DNA of 22,426 nucleotides, taken from NCBI GenBank assembly GCA_003487955.1, contig DNNJ01000182.1, positions 934-23,359 of the forward strand. The letters are read 5' to 3'. The translations under genes were made by a program, and so were the position numbers. The stretch's first letter is position 1. Each line of letters starts with the position of its first letter. This DNA is from Clostridiales bacterium (lineage in GTDB: Bacteria; Bacillota; Clostridia; Tissierellales; Sedimentibacteraceae). Below, one piece after another: positions 8,572 to 15,454 of this stretch. Under the pieces are notes generated by a model. The model saw only the letters and a program-made list of their open reading frames with translations, made no database searches and had not been told where the DNA came from.

Positions 8572-9291
8572 TCAATATGCTCCTTTACCTGTGAGTACAA
8601 CCGGTACCGTCTTTAGGATGATTTTAAAGTCTGTCCATAGGTTACGTTCCTTTATGTATTTGTAATCCAGTTGCATCCACTTATCAAAGCTAATATCGCT
8701 TCTACCGCTTATCTGCCAGTAACATGTAAGTCCAGGTTTCACATCAAGCCTGTGCATCTGCTCTGGTGTATATTGTGCAAATTCATTTGGAAGTGGGGGC
8801 CGCGGGCCAACAATAGCCATGTTACCACGCAACACATTAATCAGTTGAGGCAACTCGTCTATGCTGACTTTACGGATAAATCTGCCAATTTTCGTAACTC
8901 GCGGGTCGTTTGACATCTTAAAAGCAGGACCGTCAATCTCATTTTTATCCTTGAGGTACTTCAACTGTTTGTCGGCATCAACGCACATACTTCTAAATTT
9001 ATAGAAAGTAAAAATTTTTCCGCCTTGGCCAACACGTTTTTGCTCATATATAGCAGGGCCATCAGAGTCAAGCTTAATAGCAATGGCAGTTATAAGCAAT
9101 AACGGCGACAAAATGATTAGAGCTATTATTGACAAGACAATATCGAAAAAGCGTTTAAATAAAAGGTAGAATTGAAAAGATATATGGGATTTATTTGAGA
9201 CTGTATTATGTATCTTGACTTTCGCCCAACTACCCGAACTTTCGCTATAGCTGTTGACGCCTGCAATATAGTCTGTATTCCCCTTTGTCAT
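8572..9291 (-). CDS. Initiating undecaprenyl-phosphate sugar-1-phosphate transferase (WcaJ/CpsE C-terminal type)
   Basis: This 239-residue protein is the short form of the bacterial sugar transferase family: one membrane helix at about 52-74, then the catalytic domain. It shows Lys-Phe-Arg-Ser-Met at 98-102, Ser-Ile-Asp-Glu-Leu-Pro-Gln at 143-149, Val-Gly-Pro-Arg-Pro-Pro at 161-166 and a Lys-Pro-Gly-Leu-Thr segment near 185. These enzymes start each repeat unit by moving a sugar phosphate from UDP-sugar to undecaprenyl phosphate. The ATG at 9289-9291 is preferred because AAGGTG sits six bases before it. A GTG at 9300 would add three residues but would run into that site. It lacks the large N-terminal multi-helix domain of full-length WcaJ. 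The choice of Glc-, Gal- or amino-sugar-phosphate is unknown. Confidence 0.92.
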   Translation of the reverse strand: MTKGNTDYIAGVNSYSESSGSWAKVKIHNTVSNKSHISFQFYLLFKRFFDIVLSIIALIILSPLLLITAIAIKLDSDGPAIYEQKRVGQGGKIFTFYKFRSMCVDADKQLKYLKDKNEIDGPAFKMSNDPRVTKIGRFIRKVSIDELPQLINVLRGNMAIVGPRPPLPNEFAQYTPEQMHRLDVKPGLTCYWQISGRSDISFDKWMQLDYKYIKERNLWTDFKIILKTVPVVLTGKGAY

Positions 9292-9322
9292 TTGCAACAC
9301 CTTTTCTATTGAATTTTAATAT

Positions 9323-10375
9323 CTACCCATATATTGTCGACTGCATCTGGCTTATAGTCTTTTCAAAGTTCACATCAAGCACTGACATTTTACGTACTGC
9401 AAAGTAAGAAAAAACACCATCCTGAGGAATGTGCCATGAAACGACTTGATATTTTGAATAAGCAGGTATGGAAAGAATCAGCGAAAACAGTTCGCCTTTG
9501 CTTATATTTGTAGTCACTTCAGGTAAAAAATTATTAAGAAGATTGTTAATTTGCCCTATATTAAGGCCCTTAATTTTAGCAAATACCTGATTTAAAACGG
9601 TGCGCTGCCTGTCTGTTCGCCCAAAGTCGCCATTGCCGACATAACGTATACGCACATAACCAAGTGCCTGCCTGCCAGTTACTTGCTGGATGCCAGCATG
9701 TGTAAAGAGGCCATCGTTTGAAGGAAGATTTTTTAGTTTGTTTATTTCATGTATATAACCATTTGCTACTTCAATTTCAGCATCTGATATGTTAATAGTT
9801 ACCCCCTCAACTTTGTCAACAAGATCCATAAACGAGAAGAAATCTACACATATATATTTGTCAACTTTAATTTTAAAGTTCTGTTGGACTGTCTGCAAAA
9901 GGAGTTCGGGGCCGCCGTAAGCATAGGCAGCATTCAGCCTGTCACCTTCTGACACACCAGGAATTCCAACATAGATGTCACGTAGCAGAGATGTTTCAAC
10001 AATTTTTTTGGTCTTTTTATTGATAGAAATAAGAATCATAGAATCTGAACGGCCCGTTCCGCCTTTTGTGCGTGTATCACTTCCAATAAGAAGTACGTTA
10101 TACACATCTTTGTCATACATTAGCGGCTTACTGTTATTTCTCATGTTTTCTTCGATTTTTTTATTCATAGCGTCAATTTCAGACTTAGGAGAATCAGAGT
10201 TTGCCGATTGATTGTCTGGTGAAATTGAAGACATTATATTTTGCTTTCCAGAATCATAATGAATTTTACTGAGATATCCATTAATAACTAAATAGCCAGC
10301 AAGGCAGATAACGGCTACTACACCTATAACGCTAATTGTAATTATTTTTGCCTTTTTACTTTTTCCGCTTTTCAA
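9323..10375 (-). CDS. LytR-CpsA-Psr (LCP) family polymer ligase
   Basis: This 350-residue protein has a basic N-terminus, a membrane helix at about 10-30 and a polar linker. The extracytoplasmic LCP domain begins near residue 92. Visible motifs are Leu-Leu-Ile-Gly-Ser-Asp-Thr-Arg at 95-102, Gly-Arg-Ser-Asp-Ser-Met at 108-113, Ser-Leu-Leu-Arg-Asp at 129-133 and a later Arg-Ile-Arg-Tyr segment with Arg-Thr-Asp-Arg-Gln-Arg. The Arg and Asp residues bind the polyprenyl pyrophosphate. LCP proteins move surface glycopolymers from the lipid carrier to peptidoglycan, so this gene suggests the polymer is cell-wall anchored. The start is read as TTG at 10373-10375 with a GGAGGG site nine bases upstream. 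A GTG at 10402 gives nine more residues but lies upstream of that site and inside cpsB. Confidence 0.9.
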   Translation of the reverse strand: MKSGKSKKAKIITISVIGVVAVICLAGYLVINGYLSKIHYDSGKQNIMSSISPDNQSANSDSPKSEIDAMNKKIEENMRNNSKPLMYDKDVYNVLLIGSDTRTKGGTGRSDSMILISINKKTKKIVETSLLRDIYVGIPGVSEGDRLNAAYAYGGPELLLQTVQQNFKIKVDKYICVDFFSFMDLVDKVEGVTINISDAEIEVANGYIHEINKLKNLPSNDGLFTHAGIQQVTGRQALGYVRIRYVGNGDFGRTDRQRTVLNQVFAKIKGLNIGQINNLLNNFLPEVTTNISKGELFSLILSIPAYSKYQVVSWHIPQDGVFSYFAVRKMSVLDVNFEKTISQMQSTIYG

Positions 10376-10389
10376 AAATTGCTGCCCTC

Positions 10390-11130
10390 CTATATCGTGC
10401 ACCCTGAGATAATCTGACGGGCATTTTGCGAAATCTGTTTTACCATTTTATCTCCCAAAGATTTCTGAAGTATCTCTATACCGCTTTTATAATCCGGCTG
10501 CCGATGTTCCATATTGTGTGAATCCGTACCAACCACATGGATTAAATTATCACTAAAATATCTTAAGAGTTTCCTCTTTAAAAAGAAGCCCTTTTGCAGT
10601 GAGCTTAGATTTATCTGCATAAGGCAGCCCATATCGATAAGCTGATTTATAATTGTCTTGTGTTTTACCAGTTTCGGATACCTTTCTATATGTGCAAGAA
10701 TCGGATGGACGCTGTAAGTGTCAATTAATTTGGATATACGATTTATTGTCCTTTCTGAAAAGCTCGATTGCAATGGCAGTTCCGTCAAAAGATAGTAATC
10801 GCCATTACTGTCATTCATGCATATTGGCGTAATGTCTTCAGTATGGAACAAATAATCATTTAAAAAAGTCTCGCTGGAAAGTACAAACTTGATACCAAGT
10901 TTTTTCCCAGATGGCATCAGCTTTTCAAATGATTTTTTCCTACGCGTTACGAATGATTCCATACTCTCCTTATATGGATAAAAATGTGGAGTTAAACATA
11001 CCGTATCAACTCCCTGCTGCACAAGCATTTTCAGCATCTGGTTTGACTCTGAGAGGCTTTTAGCGCCGTCATCCATTTCAGAAAGAATATGAGTATGAAA
11101 ATCTACTAAGCCTTCACTCATTATGCTCAT
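10390..11130 (-). CDS. cpsB: CpsB/YwqE-type protein-tyrosine phosphatase (PHP domain)
   Basis: This 246-residue protein has the PHP metal-binding layout. It shows Asp-Phe-His-Thr-His near residues 10-14, then Asp-Asp-Gly-Ala-Lys, Leu-Thr-Pro-His-Phe-Tyr in the second motif, Ala-His-Ile-Glu-Arg-Tyr-Pro, and Gly-Thr-Asp-Ser-His-Asn near the end. The manganese-dependent enzyme removes phosphate from tyrosines of the partner kinase CpsD and so tunes polymer length and output. The ATG at 11130 overlaps the end of cpsD by 17 bases; a second in-frame ATG three codons later is also possible. Its place between kinase and LCP gene supports the role. Confidence 0.92.
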   Translation of the reverse strand: MSIMSEGLVDFHTHILSEMDDGAKSLSESNQMLKMLVQQGVDTVCLTPHFYPYKESMESFVTRRKKSFEKLMPSGKKLGIKFVLSSETFLNDYLFHTEDITPICMNDSNGDYYLLTELPLQSSFSERTINRISKLIDTYSVHPILAHIERYPKLVKHKTIINQLIDMGCLMQINLSSLQKGFFLKRKLLRYFSDNLIHVVGTDSHNMEHRQPDYKSGIEILQKSLGDKMVKQISQNARQIISGCTI

Positions 11131-11812
11131 ACCTGTATCCGTAATCTCCCTTTGTTTCTAACTTTGCACCATTTAAAATTACGCCAAGTATTTTTACTTT
11201 TGCATGTTCCAATGTCATAATTGTGCGGCGAAGTTCCGGCTGCAGTGAGAAACCTTCTTTTACGACAATTACAAAGCCGTCCGCTATACCGGCGAGAGTT
11301 AAAGCATCAACAACTACATTAACTGGAGGCGTATCAAAAATGATATAATCAAATTTATTTTCCATCTGCTTAACAACAGCGCCCATTTTTGCGCTGGACA
11401 AAAGCTCAGATGGATTTGGAACCACAACACCCCCTGTAATTACACGTAAGTTTGGAGAATCCGTTTCCCTCACAACATCATCAATATTTTTCATACCACC
11501 GAGGAAATTAGTCAGCCCGGGAGAAGCCGTCATATTAAAAAAGCAGTTGACTTTTGGCTTCCTCAAATCACAGTCAATAAGCAATACCTTTGTGCTGACT
11601 TCTTGTGCCAAAGTAATCGCTACATTAACGGCGGTTGTACTTTTGCCCTCGCCACTTAGCGAGCTTGTAAAAACGATTTTCTTGCAGCCTTCCTTAACAA
11701 GTGAAAAATATAAATTTGTGCGCGCCGTCTTGTATGCCTCAGCAATTTTAAATTTTAAATCTGGACCCATCTGTGTATTTAAAGCGGGCGTCCCTGCATT
11801 ATGCAGTTTCAC
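11114..11812 (-). CDS. cpsD: CpsD/CapB-type autophosphorylating tyrosine kinase
   Basis: This 232-residue BY-kinase has Walker A Ser-Gly-Glu-Gly-Lys-Ser-Thr near 53-59, Walker A' Leu-Leu-Ile-Asp-Cys-Asp-Leu-Arg-Lys-Pro near 77-86, and Walker B Ile-Ile-Phe-Asp-Thr-Pro-Pro in the middle. A short tyrosine cluster ends it (Tyr-Gly-Tyr-Arg-Tyr). That tail is the likely autophosphorylation site read by CpsB. It works with the membrane protein CpsC encoded just upstream. The start is taken as GTG at 11810-11812, because a near-perfect GGAGGTGA lies eight bases before it. An ATG at 11825-11827 would overlap that site and add five residues. Confidence 0.92.
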   Translation of the reverse strand: MKLHNAGTPALNTQMGPDLKFKIAEAYKTARTNLYFSLVKEGCKKIVFTSSLSGEGKSTTAVNVAITLAQEVSTKVLLIDCDLRKPKVNCFFNMTASPGLTNFLGGMKNIDDVVRETDSPNLRVITGGVVVPNPSELLSSAKMGAVVKQMENKFDYIIFDTPPVNVVVDALTLAGIADGFVIVVKEGFSLQPELRRTIMTLEHAKVKILGVILNGAKLETKGDYGYRYEHNE

Positions 11813-11817
11813 GTGAC

Positions 11818-11825
11818 TCACCTCC
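11818..11825 (-). promoter_or_regulatory. Strong ribosome binding site that decides the cpsD start
   Basis: The minus strand reads GGAGGTGA here. From the end of GGAGG there are eight bases to the GTG at 11810-11812, which is ideal spacing. The upstream ATG at 11825-11827 shares its last G with this site, so a ribosome bound here would select the GTG. Confidence 0.7.
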
Positions 11826-11830
11826 ATTCC

Positions 11831-12535
11831 TTAAACTTTTTTGCGTTTTTCCTTTGCAAATTTTTTAGTAAATGCTGGGATAGATGCTAAAACTGGTAGA
11901 TTATAATATTCAGTAATATCTTCTTCACTTTTGATTCGAATATCAAAACGGTCACACATGACGAAATAACACATTGATATAAAAAAGCCAAGCAAAAAAC
12001 CAATGATTGTGTTAAGGGTAACGTTAGGTGATGAAGGTTTGTCCGGCATATTAGCCGGATCAACAATTTTTAGTGAAGCTCCCGCTTTAAAACCTGAAAT
12101 TATGTCAGGCGCTAGTTTGCTGATGGTGTCTGCTACTTTCTTTGCTTCCTGCGCACTGTCAGCTGATACATCTGCCTTGAAAATTTCCGTGTTGTTCAAT
12201 GTATCAAACTTAATTGTCTTTTTGAAATCGTCGAATCCCATTTGGGCTCCAGAATTCTCCTGCACTTTTCCAAGAAAACTGTCTGTCTGGAGCATTTCTA
12301 TATATGTGCTTACAACCTTTTGAGCGTAATTTAACTCATTTATATCTGAGTAATCATTATTATTATTAGAAGACGCAGGCGTAGAAACATAAAATTTAAC
12401 TGTTGAAACATATGTTTTGGGAACAAAATATTTTGAAACAGCAAATGTGGCAATACCGCAGAGCAAAGCGAAAATCAAAATATTAGGCAGTTTTTTTCGT
12501 ATTGTTTTCATCAAGTGCGATGTCGTAATTTCCAT
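11831..12535 (-). CDS. cpsC: CpsC/Wzz-type chain-length regulator and kinase activator
   Basis: This 234-residue protein has two membrane helices, at about 18-36 and 174-194, flanking an extracellular domain. The Pro-rich stretch just before helix 2 (Pro-Asp-Lys-Pro-Ser-Ser-Pro at 164-170) is typical of Wzz/CpsC proteins. The short cytoplasmic C-tail ends in many lysines. Proteins of this family control chain length and activate the adjacent BY-kinase through the C-terminal tail. A GAGAGGAG-type ribosome binding site precedes the ATG. It lies three bases ahead of the cpsD reading frame and about 60 bases after the VanY-like gene. Confidence 0.9.
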   Translation of the reverse strand: MEITTSHLMKTIRKKLPNILIFALLCGIATFAVSKYFVPKTYVSTVKFYVSTPASSNNNNDYSDINELNYAQKVVSTYIEMLQTDSFLGKVQENSGAQMGFDDFKKTIKFDTLNNTEIFKADVSADSAQEAKKVADTISKLAPDIISGFKAGASLKIVDPANMPDKPSSPNVTLNTIIGFLLGFFISMCYFVMCDRFDIRIKSEEDITEYYNLPVLASIPAFTKKFAKEKRKKV

Positions 12536-12596
12536 TCTTGTTATATCTCTCCTCTCAACCTGTTTTTATTAAATAACCCGCAGCAAAATGCATCAT

Positions 12597-13421
12597 TTAG
12601 GTCTGCAGTGAATTCACATATTCTTCCAAACACATATGGCTCTTATACATTTTGGCCGCATTTTCTTTACCAACATACCGATAGCACCATGGTTTGAAAG
12701 ATGCGCCAGTTACAGACTCTTTCCCTTCTGGGAATCGCAGGATAAAGCCATATTCAAAAGAATGCTGCTGCAACCATGTGTAGGCTTTAGTCGACTTAAA
12801 ATTATCTTTTTCTCCATTGAAGTCGAGTAATAAGCCCGTATTATGCTCGCTGAAGCCTGGCTTTGAAACTTCTTTCTGCGCTGTAGCTTCTGCATCAGCT
12901 TGAGACACGCCCTTCGCCTTGCAGTTTTTAACTTCCTGCTGAAACAGTTTATCTTGAGCCTGAACGGTTCGGTAACCTTCTGACAACCATAAGTTTATGC
13001 CAGCTTTACCCGCTGCAGATTTCATTGAGATATAGGATGACTCAATTCGGCTATCCATTTGGATACTTCCATAATTAGCAAGCGGAGGCTTGTAGTTAGC
13101 CGGCAAAGCATGTTTTGGATTGACAATCAAAAGCTGCCATTTGTCCGCGGGCTTTATTGACTCTTTAGCAGATGACATAGAACTTGAAGATGCAGCATAA
13201 CTACTGCTGCTTATGCTGCTTTGTTCAGAATCAGTAAGGCTTAAATAACTTGTTGCTGCATTTTTATTTAAAGCGGTAGGCACGCTTGTTTTTTGCATAA
13301 AAAAAATGCAGCCAATCGCTACCATAATTGCACCCATACAGCAAAGCAATATAGTAAGACGATGGCTGTGATTGTGATGTTTGTACTCTACTTGAGGTTC
13401 ATTCAAAAATTTTAAATCCAT
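12597..13421 (-). CDS. Membrane-anchored VanY-like (peptidase M15) protein with altered active-site residues
   Basis: This 274-residue protein has a His-rich cytoplasmic start (His15, His16, His18, His20), a membrane helix at about 22-43 and a Ser-rich linker at about 61-88. The extracellular M15B/VanY domain runs from 95 to the end. Ser-Glu-Gly-Tyr-Arg at 147-151 and Ser-Glu-His-Asn-Thr-Gly-Leu-Leu-Leu-Asp at 191-200 fit the family, with His193 and Asp200 as zinc ligands. The third motif, normally Glu-Pro-Trp-His, reads Lys243-Pro-Trp-Cys246. The usual catalytic Glu and third ligand His are therefore replaced. D,D-carboxypeptidase activity is doubtful, though Cys could still bind zinc. It is the first gene of the EPS operon, with a GGGAG site before the ATG. 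Length is normal and no frameshift is evident. Confidence 0.85.
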   Translation of the reverse strand: MDLKFLNEPQVEYKHHNHSHRLTILLCCMGAIMVAIGCIFFMQKTSVPTALNKNAATSYLSLTDSEQSSISSSSYAASSSSMSSAKESIKPADKWQLLIVNPKHALPANYKPPLANYGSIQMDSRIESSYISMKSAAGKAGINLWLSEGYRTVQAQDKLFQQEVKNCKAKGVSQADAEATAQKEVSKPGFSEHNTGLLLDFNGEKDNFKSTKAYTWLQQHSFEYGFILRFPEGKESVTGASFKPWCYRYVGKENAAKMYKSHMCLEEYVNSLQT

Positions 13422-13538
13422 TTTCGAAATCTCCCATGATGGCTTAATTAAAAATAGACATTATGGTCTAATACCAAATTATAAGATTCCTTCCAAAGTG
13501 TCATAATTCTTACTTCAAATTCCTTTTATGACTACAAC

Positions 13539-13567
13539 ACTATAGCACTTTTTACAATAAATTGCAA
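13539..13567 (-). promoter_or_regulatory. Candidate promoter of the EPS operon
   Basis: On the minus strand a -35 TTGCAA (13562-13567), a 17-base spacer and a -10 TATAGT (13539-13544) give a reasonable sigma-A promoter. Transcription would start near 13532, about 110 bases before the first ATG. A second TATAAT at 13478-13483 has only a weak -35. A short inverted repeat (TGGT, five bases, ACCA) lies between the second -10 and the gene and could be an operator, but it is too short to be sure. Confidence 0.5.
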
Positions 13568-13918
13568 TAGTTACAATTATTCAAAAAGCGTATAGGCCTA
13601 TTGAAAAAGTCCCGCAAAAGTTGCTTTGACCTAATGTGCTGGATAATTTTTATAATTTTAGCGGCCAATTTTGCTGGCCAACTCACTCTGGCATTGTCTT
13701 TATTGCCTTGCCATACCCAATTTATTGCCTTAGCCGTTCAAAGGTAAGATATGTTGGATGTTTTAAAATTCTGCAGTAGATTTATGTAACGATTCTAAGT
13801 AACCGCTGATTTGATCAGTCCCGCAAAAGAAGTATAGCAAAAGAAAAAACGTGAGCCCGAAAAATCAATGTGCAGCAGAGTCTTTCTTATAGGGAATACT
13901 TAAAGCGTAAATCTTAAA

Positions 13919-14058
13919 CGTGGCCGTCCGGAGCATGGGGAAGAAACGATGCTGCAAATGTACCTTTTGCAGGACTGGTTTAATTTGTCCGATGATTTGC
14001 ATAGGATGCTATCTACGGCAACTACACCTTTCGGAATATGGAGTATCAGATTACCTAA
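13919..14058 (+). pseudogene. IS5-family transposase relic (InsH N-terminal/DUF772 region, frameshifted)
   Basis: The plus strand from 13919 reads Arg-Gly-Arg-Pro, then Glu-Thr-Met-Leu-Gln-Met-Tyr-Leu-Leu-Gln and Trp-Phe-Asn-Leu-Ser-Asp. In IS5 InsH the matching stretch is Gly-Arg-Arg-Pro, Glu-Thr-Met-Leu-Arg-Ile, Trp-Tyr-Asn-Leu-Ser-Asp. After a frameshift near 14004 the homology resumes from 14005 as Asp-Ala-Ile-Tyr-Gly-Asn-Tyr-Thr-Phe-Arg-Asn-Met-Glu, where InsH has Glu-Asp-Ala-Leu-Tyr-Glu-Ile. A stop follows at 14056. The N-terminal part and the whole catalytic core are missing, so this is a dead fragment. The family call rests on remembered IS5 sequence. Confidence 0.7.
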
Positions 14059-14110
14059 CTACAGCTAATAGTTTTATATATTTATCGCATGGTAATTGGA
14101 AGAACAAGTT

Positions 14111-14245
14111 ATGGATGCAGACCTGCAACACGAGCTGGAGTGGATGAATGTGAACCTGAACTCAATCGTGACCAATCAAGCAATTTTATATTGCGTACTT
14201 AAGGAAATTGAGAAAGAGGCAGAGCAAAAAATAGAGAAACAATGA
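14111..14245 (+). CDS. Possible small protein of 44 residues, unknown
   Basis: An ATG with GGAAG about eight bases upstream opens a 44-codon frame. It is rich in Glu and Lys at the C-terminal end and reads as one or two amphipathic helices, without membrane segments or Cys motifs. I do not recognise it. It lies just after the IS5 relic and 160 bases before the hairpin at 14405-14444, which could end its transcript. It may equally be part of a decayed gene. Confidence 0.25.
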   Translation: MDADLQHELEWMNVNLNSIVTNQAILYCVLKEIEKEAEQKIEKQ

Positions 14246-14404
14246 TTTACAGCAATTACAGTTAAGATAGCGAATATCCCGACAGCCAATGATGCCATTA
14301 CAGAACAGCTTCAAGAGCACGTTGGAGTGCATTAAGCAAACCATCAACGCTGCTGGCTTTTATCTTTCGTAATATGGCTTTCAGCTTTGACAAAGTCTTT
14401 CGAC

Positions 14405-14444
14405 AAACAGATAAGCCGGACAAAAATGTCCGGCTTATCTGTTT
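14405..14444. terminator. Perfect 18-bp hairpin, likely bidirectional terminator
   Basis: An inverted repeat of 18 perfectly paired bases (14405-14422 and 14427-14444) surrounds an AAAA loop. It contains GCCGGACA and its complement. The arms begin with AAA and end with TTT, but no long T-run follows on either strand. It lies 268 bases past the kdpE-like stop and could end that operon's transcript as well as any plus-strand transcript. Confidence 0.5.
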
Positions 14445-14475
14445 CAGCAGGTGTATTTCTCACTGCTGCTTTTTT
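14445..14475 (+). terminator. Small hairpin followed by six T residues
   Basis: On the plus strand CAGCAG (14445-14450) pairs with CTGCTG (14463-14468) across a 12-base loop, and C plus TTTTTT follow. The stem is short, so alone it would be weak. Immediately behind the 18-bp hairpin it could complete a rho-independent terminator for rightward transcription. Confidence 0.35.
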
Positions 14476-14595
14476 CTCAAATTAATATATCGTCGAGGCT
14501 GATAAATAATTCAGCAATAAAAGGCCATCAATAAAATGCGCTGATATATAAAACCTAATGCAATCTATAATGCCTTAACCAAACTATAATTATAG

Positions 14596-14766
14596 TGCTT
14601 TTACCAAAAAGGATTGTGCCTTGACGGTACAAACGGCGAAACAGTAAGCATATTCGATATTAAAGGCTTGAAAGCCGACAAGCAGGGAAAGGAAATATCC
14701 GTACAATGGGAATTAGGTTTCCCCTCCTTGTGCGCCATTGACTTTTTCATCATCAGAAATTCTTAG
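14596..14766 (+). pseudogene. Open stretch resembling a gene fragment, unknown
   Basis: An open frame without a standard ATG start runs from 14596 to a TAG at 14764-14766, entering the antisense of the kdpE-like 3' end. Its middle part (Gly-Thr-Asn-Gly-Glu-Thr-Val-Ser-Ile-Phe-Asp-Ile-Lys-Gly) has protein-like composition. I cannot assign a family. It may be a fragment of a lost gene or chance. Confidence 0.15.
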
Positions 14767-15447
14767 CATACGATATCCTATTCCCGTGTGTGTCTGAATA
14801 AGTTCTTGCCCAAGCGGCGTTTCTATTTTTTTTCGAAGCATGGCAATATGTACCCTTAGTGATGAGGCATCACTGGGCAAAGCATTTTGCCATATTTCTT
14901 TTAAAAAGTAATTATGAGTAAGTACTTTGCCAACATTGCGTGACATCAGACAAAGCAATTTATATTCAATTGGTGAAAGGTACACCTCATTTCCATTCAC
15001 ATATACACAGCCGGCAGCATAATCAATTTTCAAACCGCCATTTATAAAAGTTGTACGGTCAGGCCCTGGATTTTTCATGAATCGAAGTCGTCTAAGTGCT
15101 ACACGTAAACGCGCAAGCAATTCATCAATACTAAATGGTTTTGTAAGATAGTCGTCGGCTCCAGCATCAAGGGCTTCAATTTTATCTGCGTCTTCACTCC
15201 TTGAGCTGACAACAATAATCGGGACATTAGACCATGTGCGCGTTTTTTTAATTATATCTACTCCATCTATATCAGGCAATCCAAGATCAAGAATAATAAC
15301 ATCCGGTTTGCAAGATAAGGAAGTCATAATTGCCTCCCTGCCATTTTCGGCAGATTTATATCGATATTCCTGCGTCTCAAGGGTAAGTGTAATAAAGTTA
15401 CGGACTGGCCTGTCATCCTCAACTACAAGGACTAAAGGTTTAAGCAT
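14713..15447 (-). CDS. KdpE-like OmpR/PhoB-family response regulator
   Basis: This 244-residue protein has a receiver domain with Glu10, Asp11 and Asp12 at the acidic pocket, Asp54 as the phosphorylation site (Ile-Leu-Asp-Leu-Gly-Leu-Pro) and Lys103 in Lys-Pro-Phe. A winged-helix DNA-binding domain follows (about 135-230), including Leu-Ser-Pro-Ile-Glu-Tyr-Lys-Leu-Leu and Arg-Val-His-Ile-Ala-Met-Leu-Arg-Lys-Lys. The ATG at 15445-15447 is preferred because a GGGGGA site, merged with the end of the kinase gene, precedes it. A longer reading from 15651 would lie inside the kinase gene. It is the last gene of the potassium operon. No kdpFABC genes are in the window, so its likely target is this Trk operon itself. 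The C-terminus has about ten residues beyond the usual domain end. Confidence 0.88.
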   Translation of the reverse strand: MLKPLVLVVEDDRPVRNFITLTLETQEYRYKSAENGREAIMTSLSCKPDVIILDLGLPDIDGVDIIKKTRTWSNVPIIVVSSRSEDADKIEALDAGADDYLTKPFSIDELLARLRVALRRLRFMKNPGPDRTTFINGGLKIDYAAGCVYVNGNEVYLSPIEYKLLCLMSRNVGKVLTHNYFLKEIWQNALPSDASSLRVHIAMLRKKIETPLGQELIQTHTGIGYRMLRISDDEKVNGAQGGET

Positions 15448-15454
15448 GTTATTG

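Larger units (their letters stand above)
13568..14404. other. Gene-poor, decayed region between the EPS and potassium loci
   Basis: No intact gene is evident here. It contains a decayed IS5-family transposase at 13919-14058, one possible 44-codon ORF at 14111-14245 and a 13-base direct repeat AGTCCCGCAAAAG at 13608-13620 and 13817-13829. Reading frames on both strands are otherwise short and without recognisable motifs. The pattern fits a graveyard of mobile-element fragments. Confidence 0.6.

Noticed and set aside
13608..13829. 13-base direct repeat AGTCCCGCAAAAG 209 bases apart
   Set aside because: It could be target duplication or part of relic DNA, but no terminal inverted repeats flank it, so no element can be claimed.
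13920..14147. 75-codon frame on the plus strand
   Set aside because: It runs in a third frame through the IS5 relic, whose true reading frames carry the transposase similarity.
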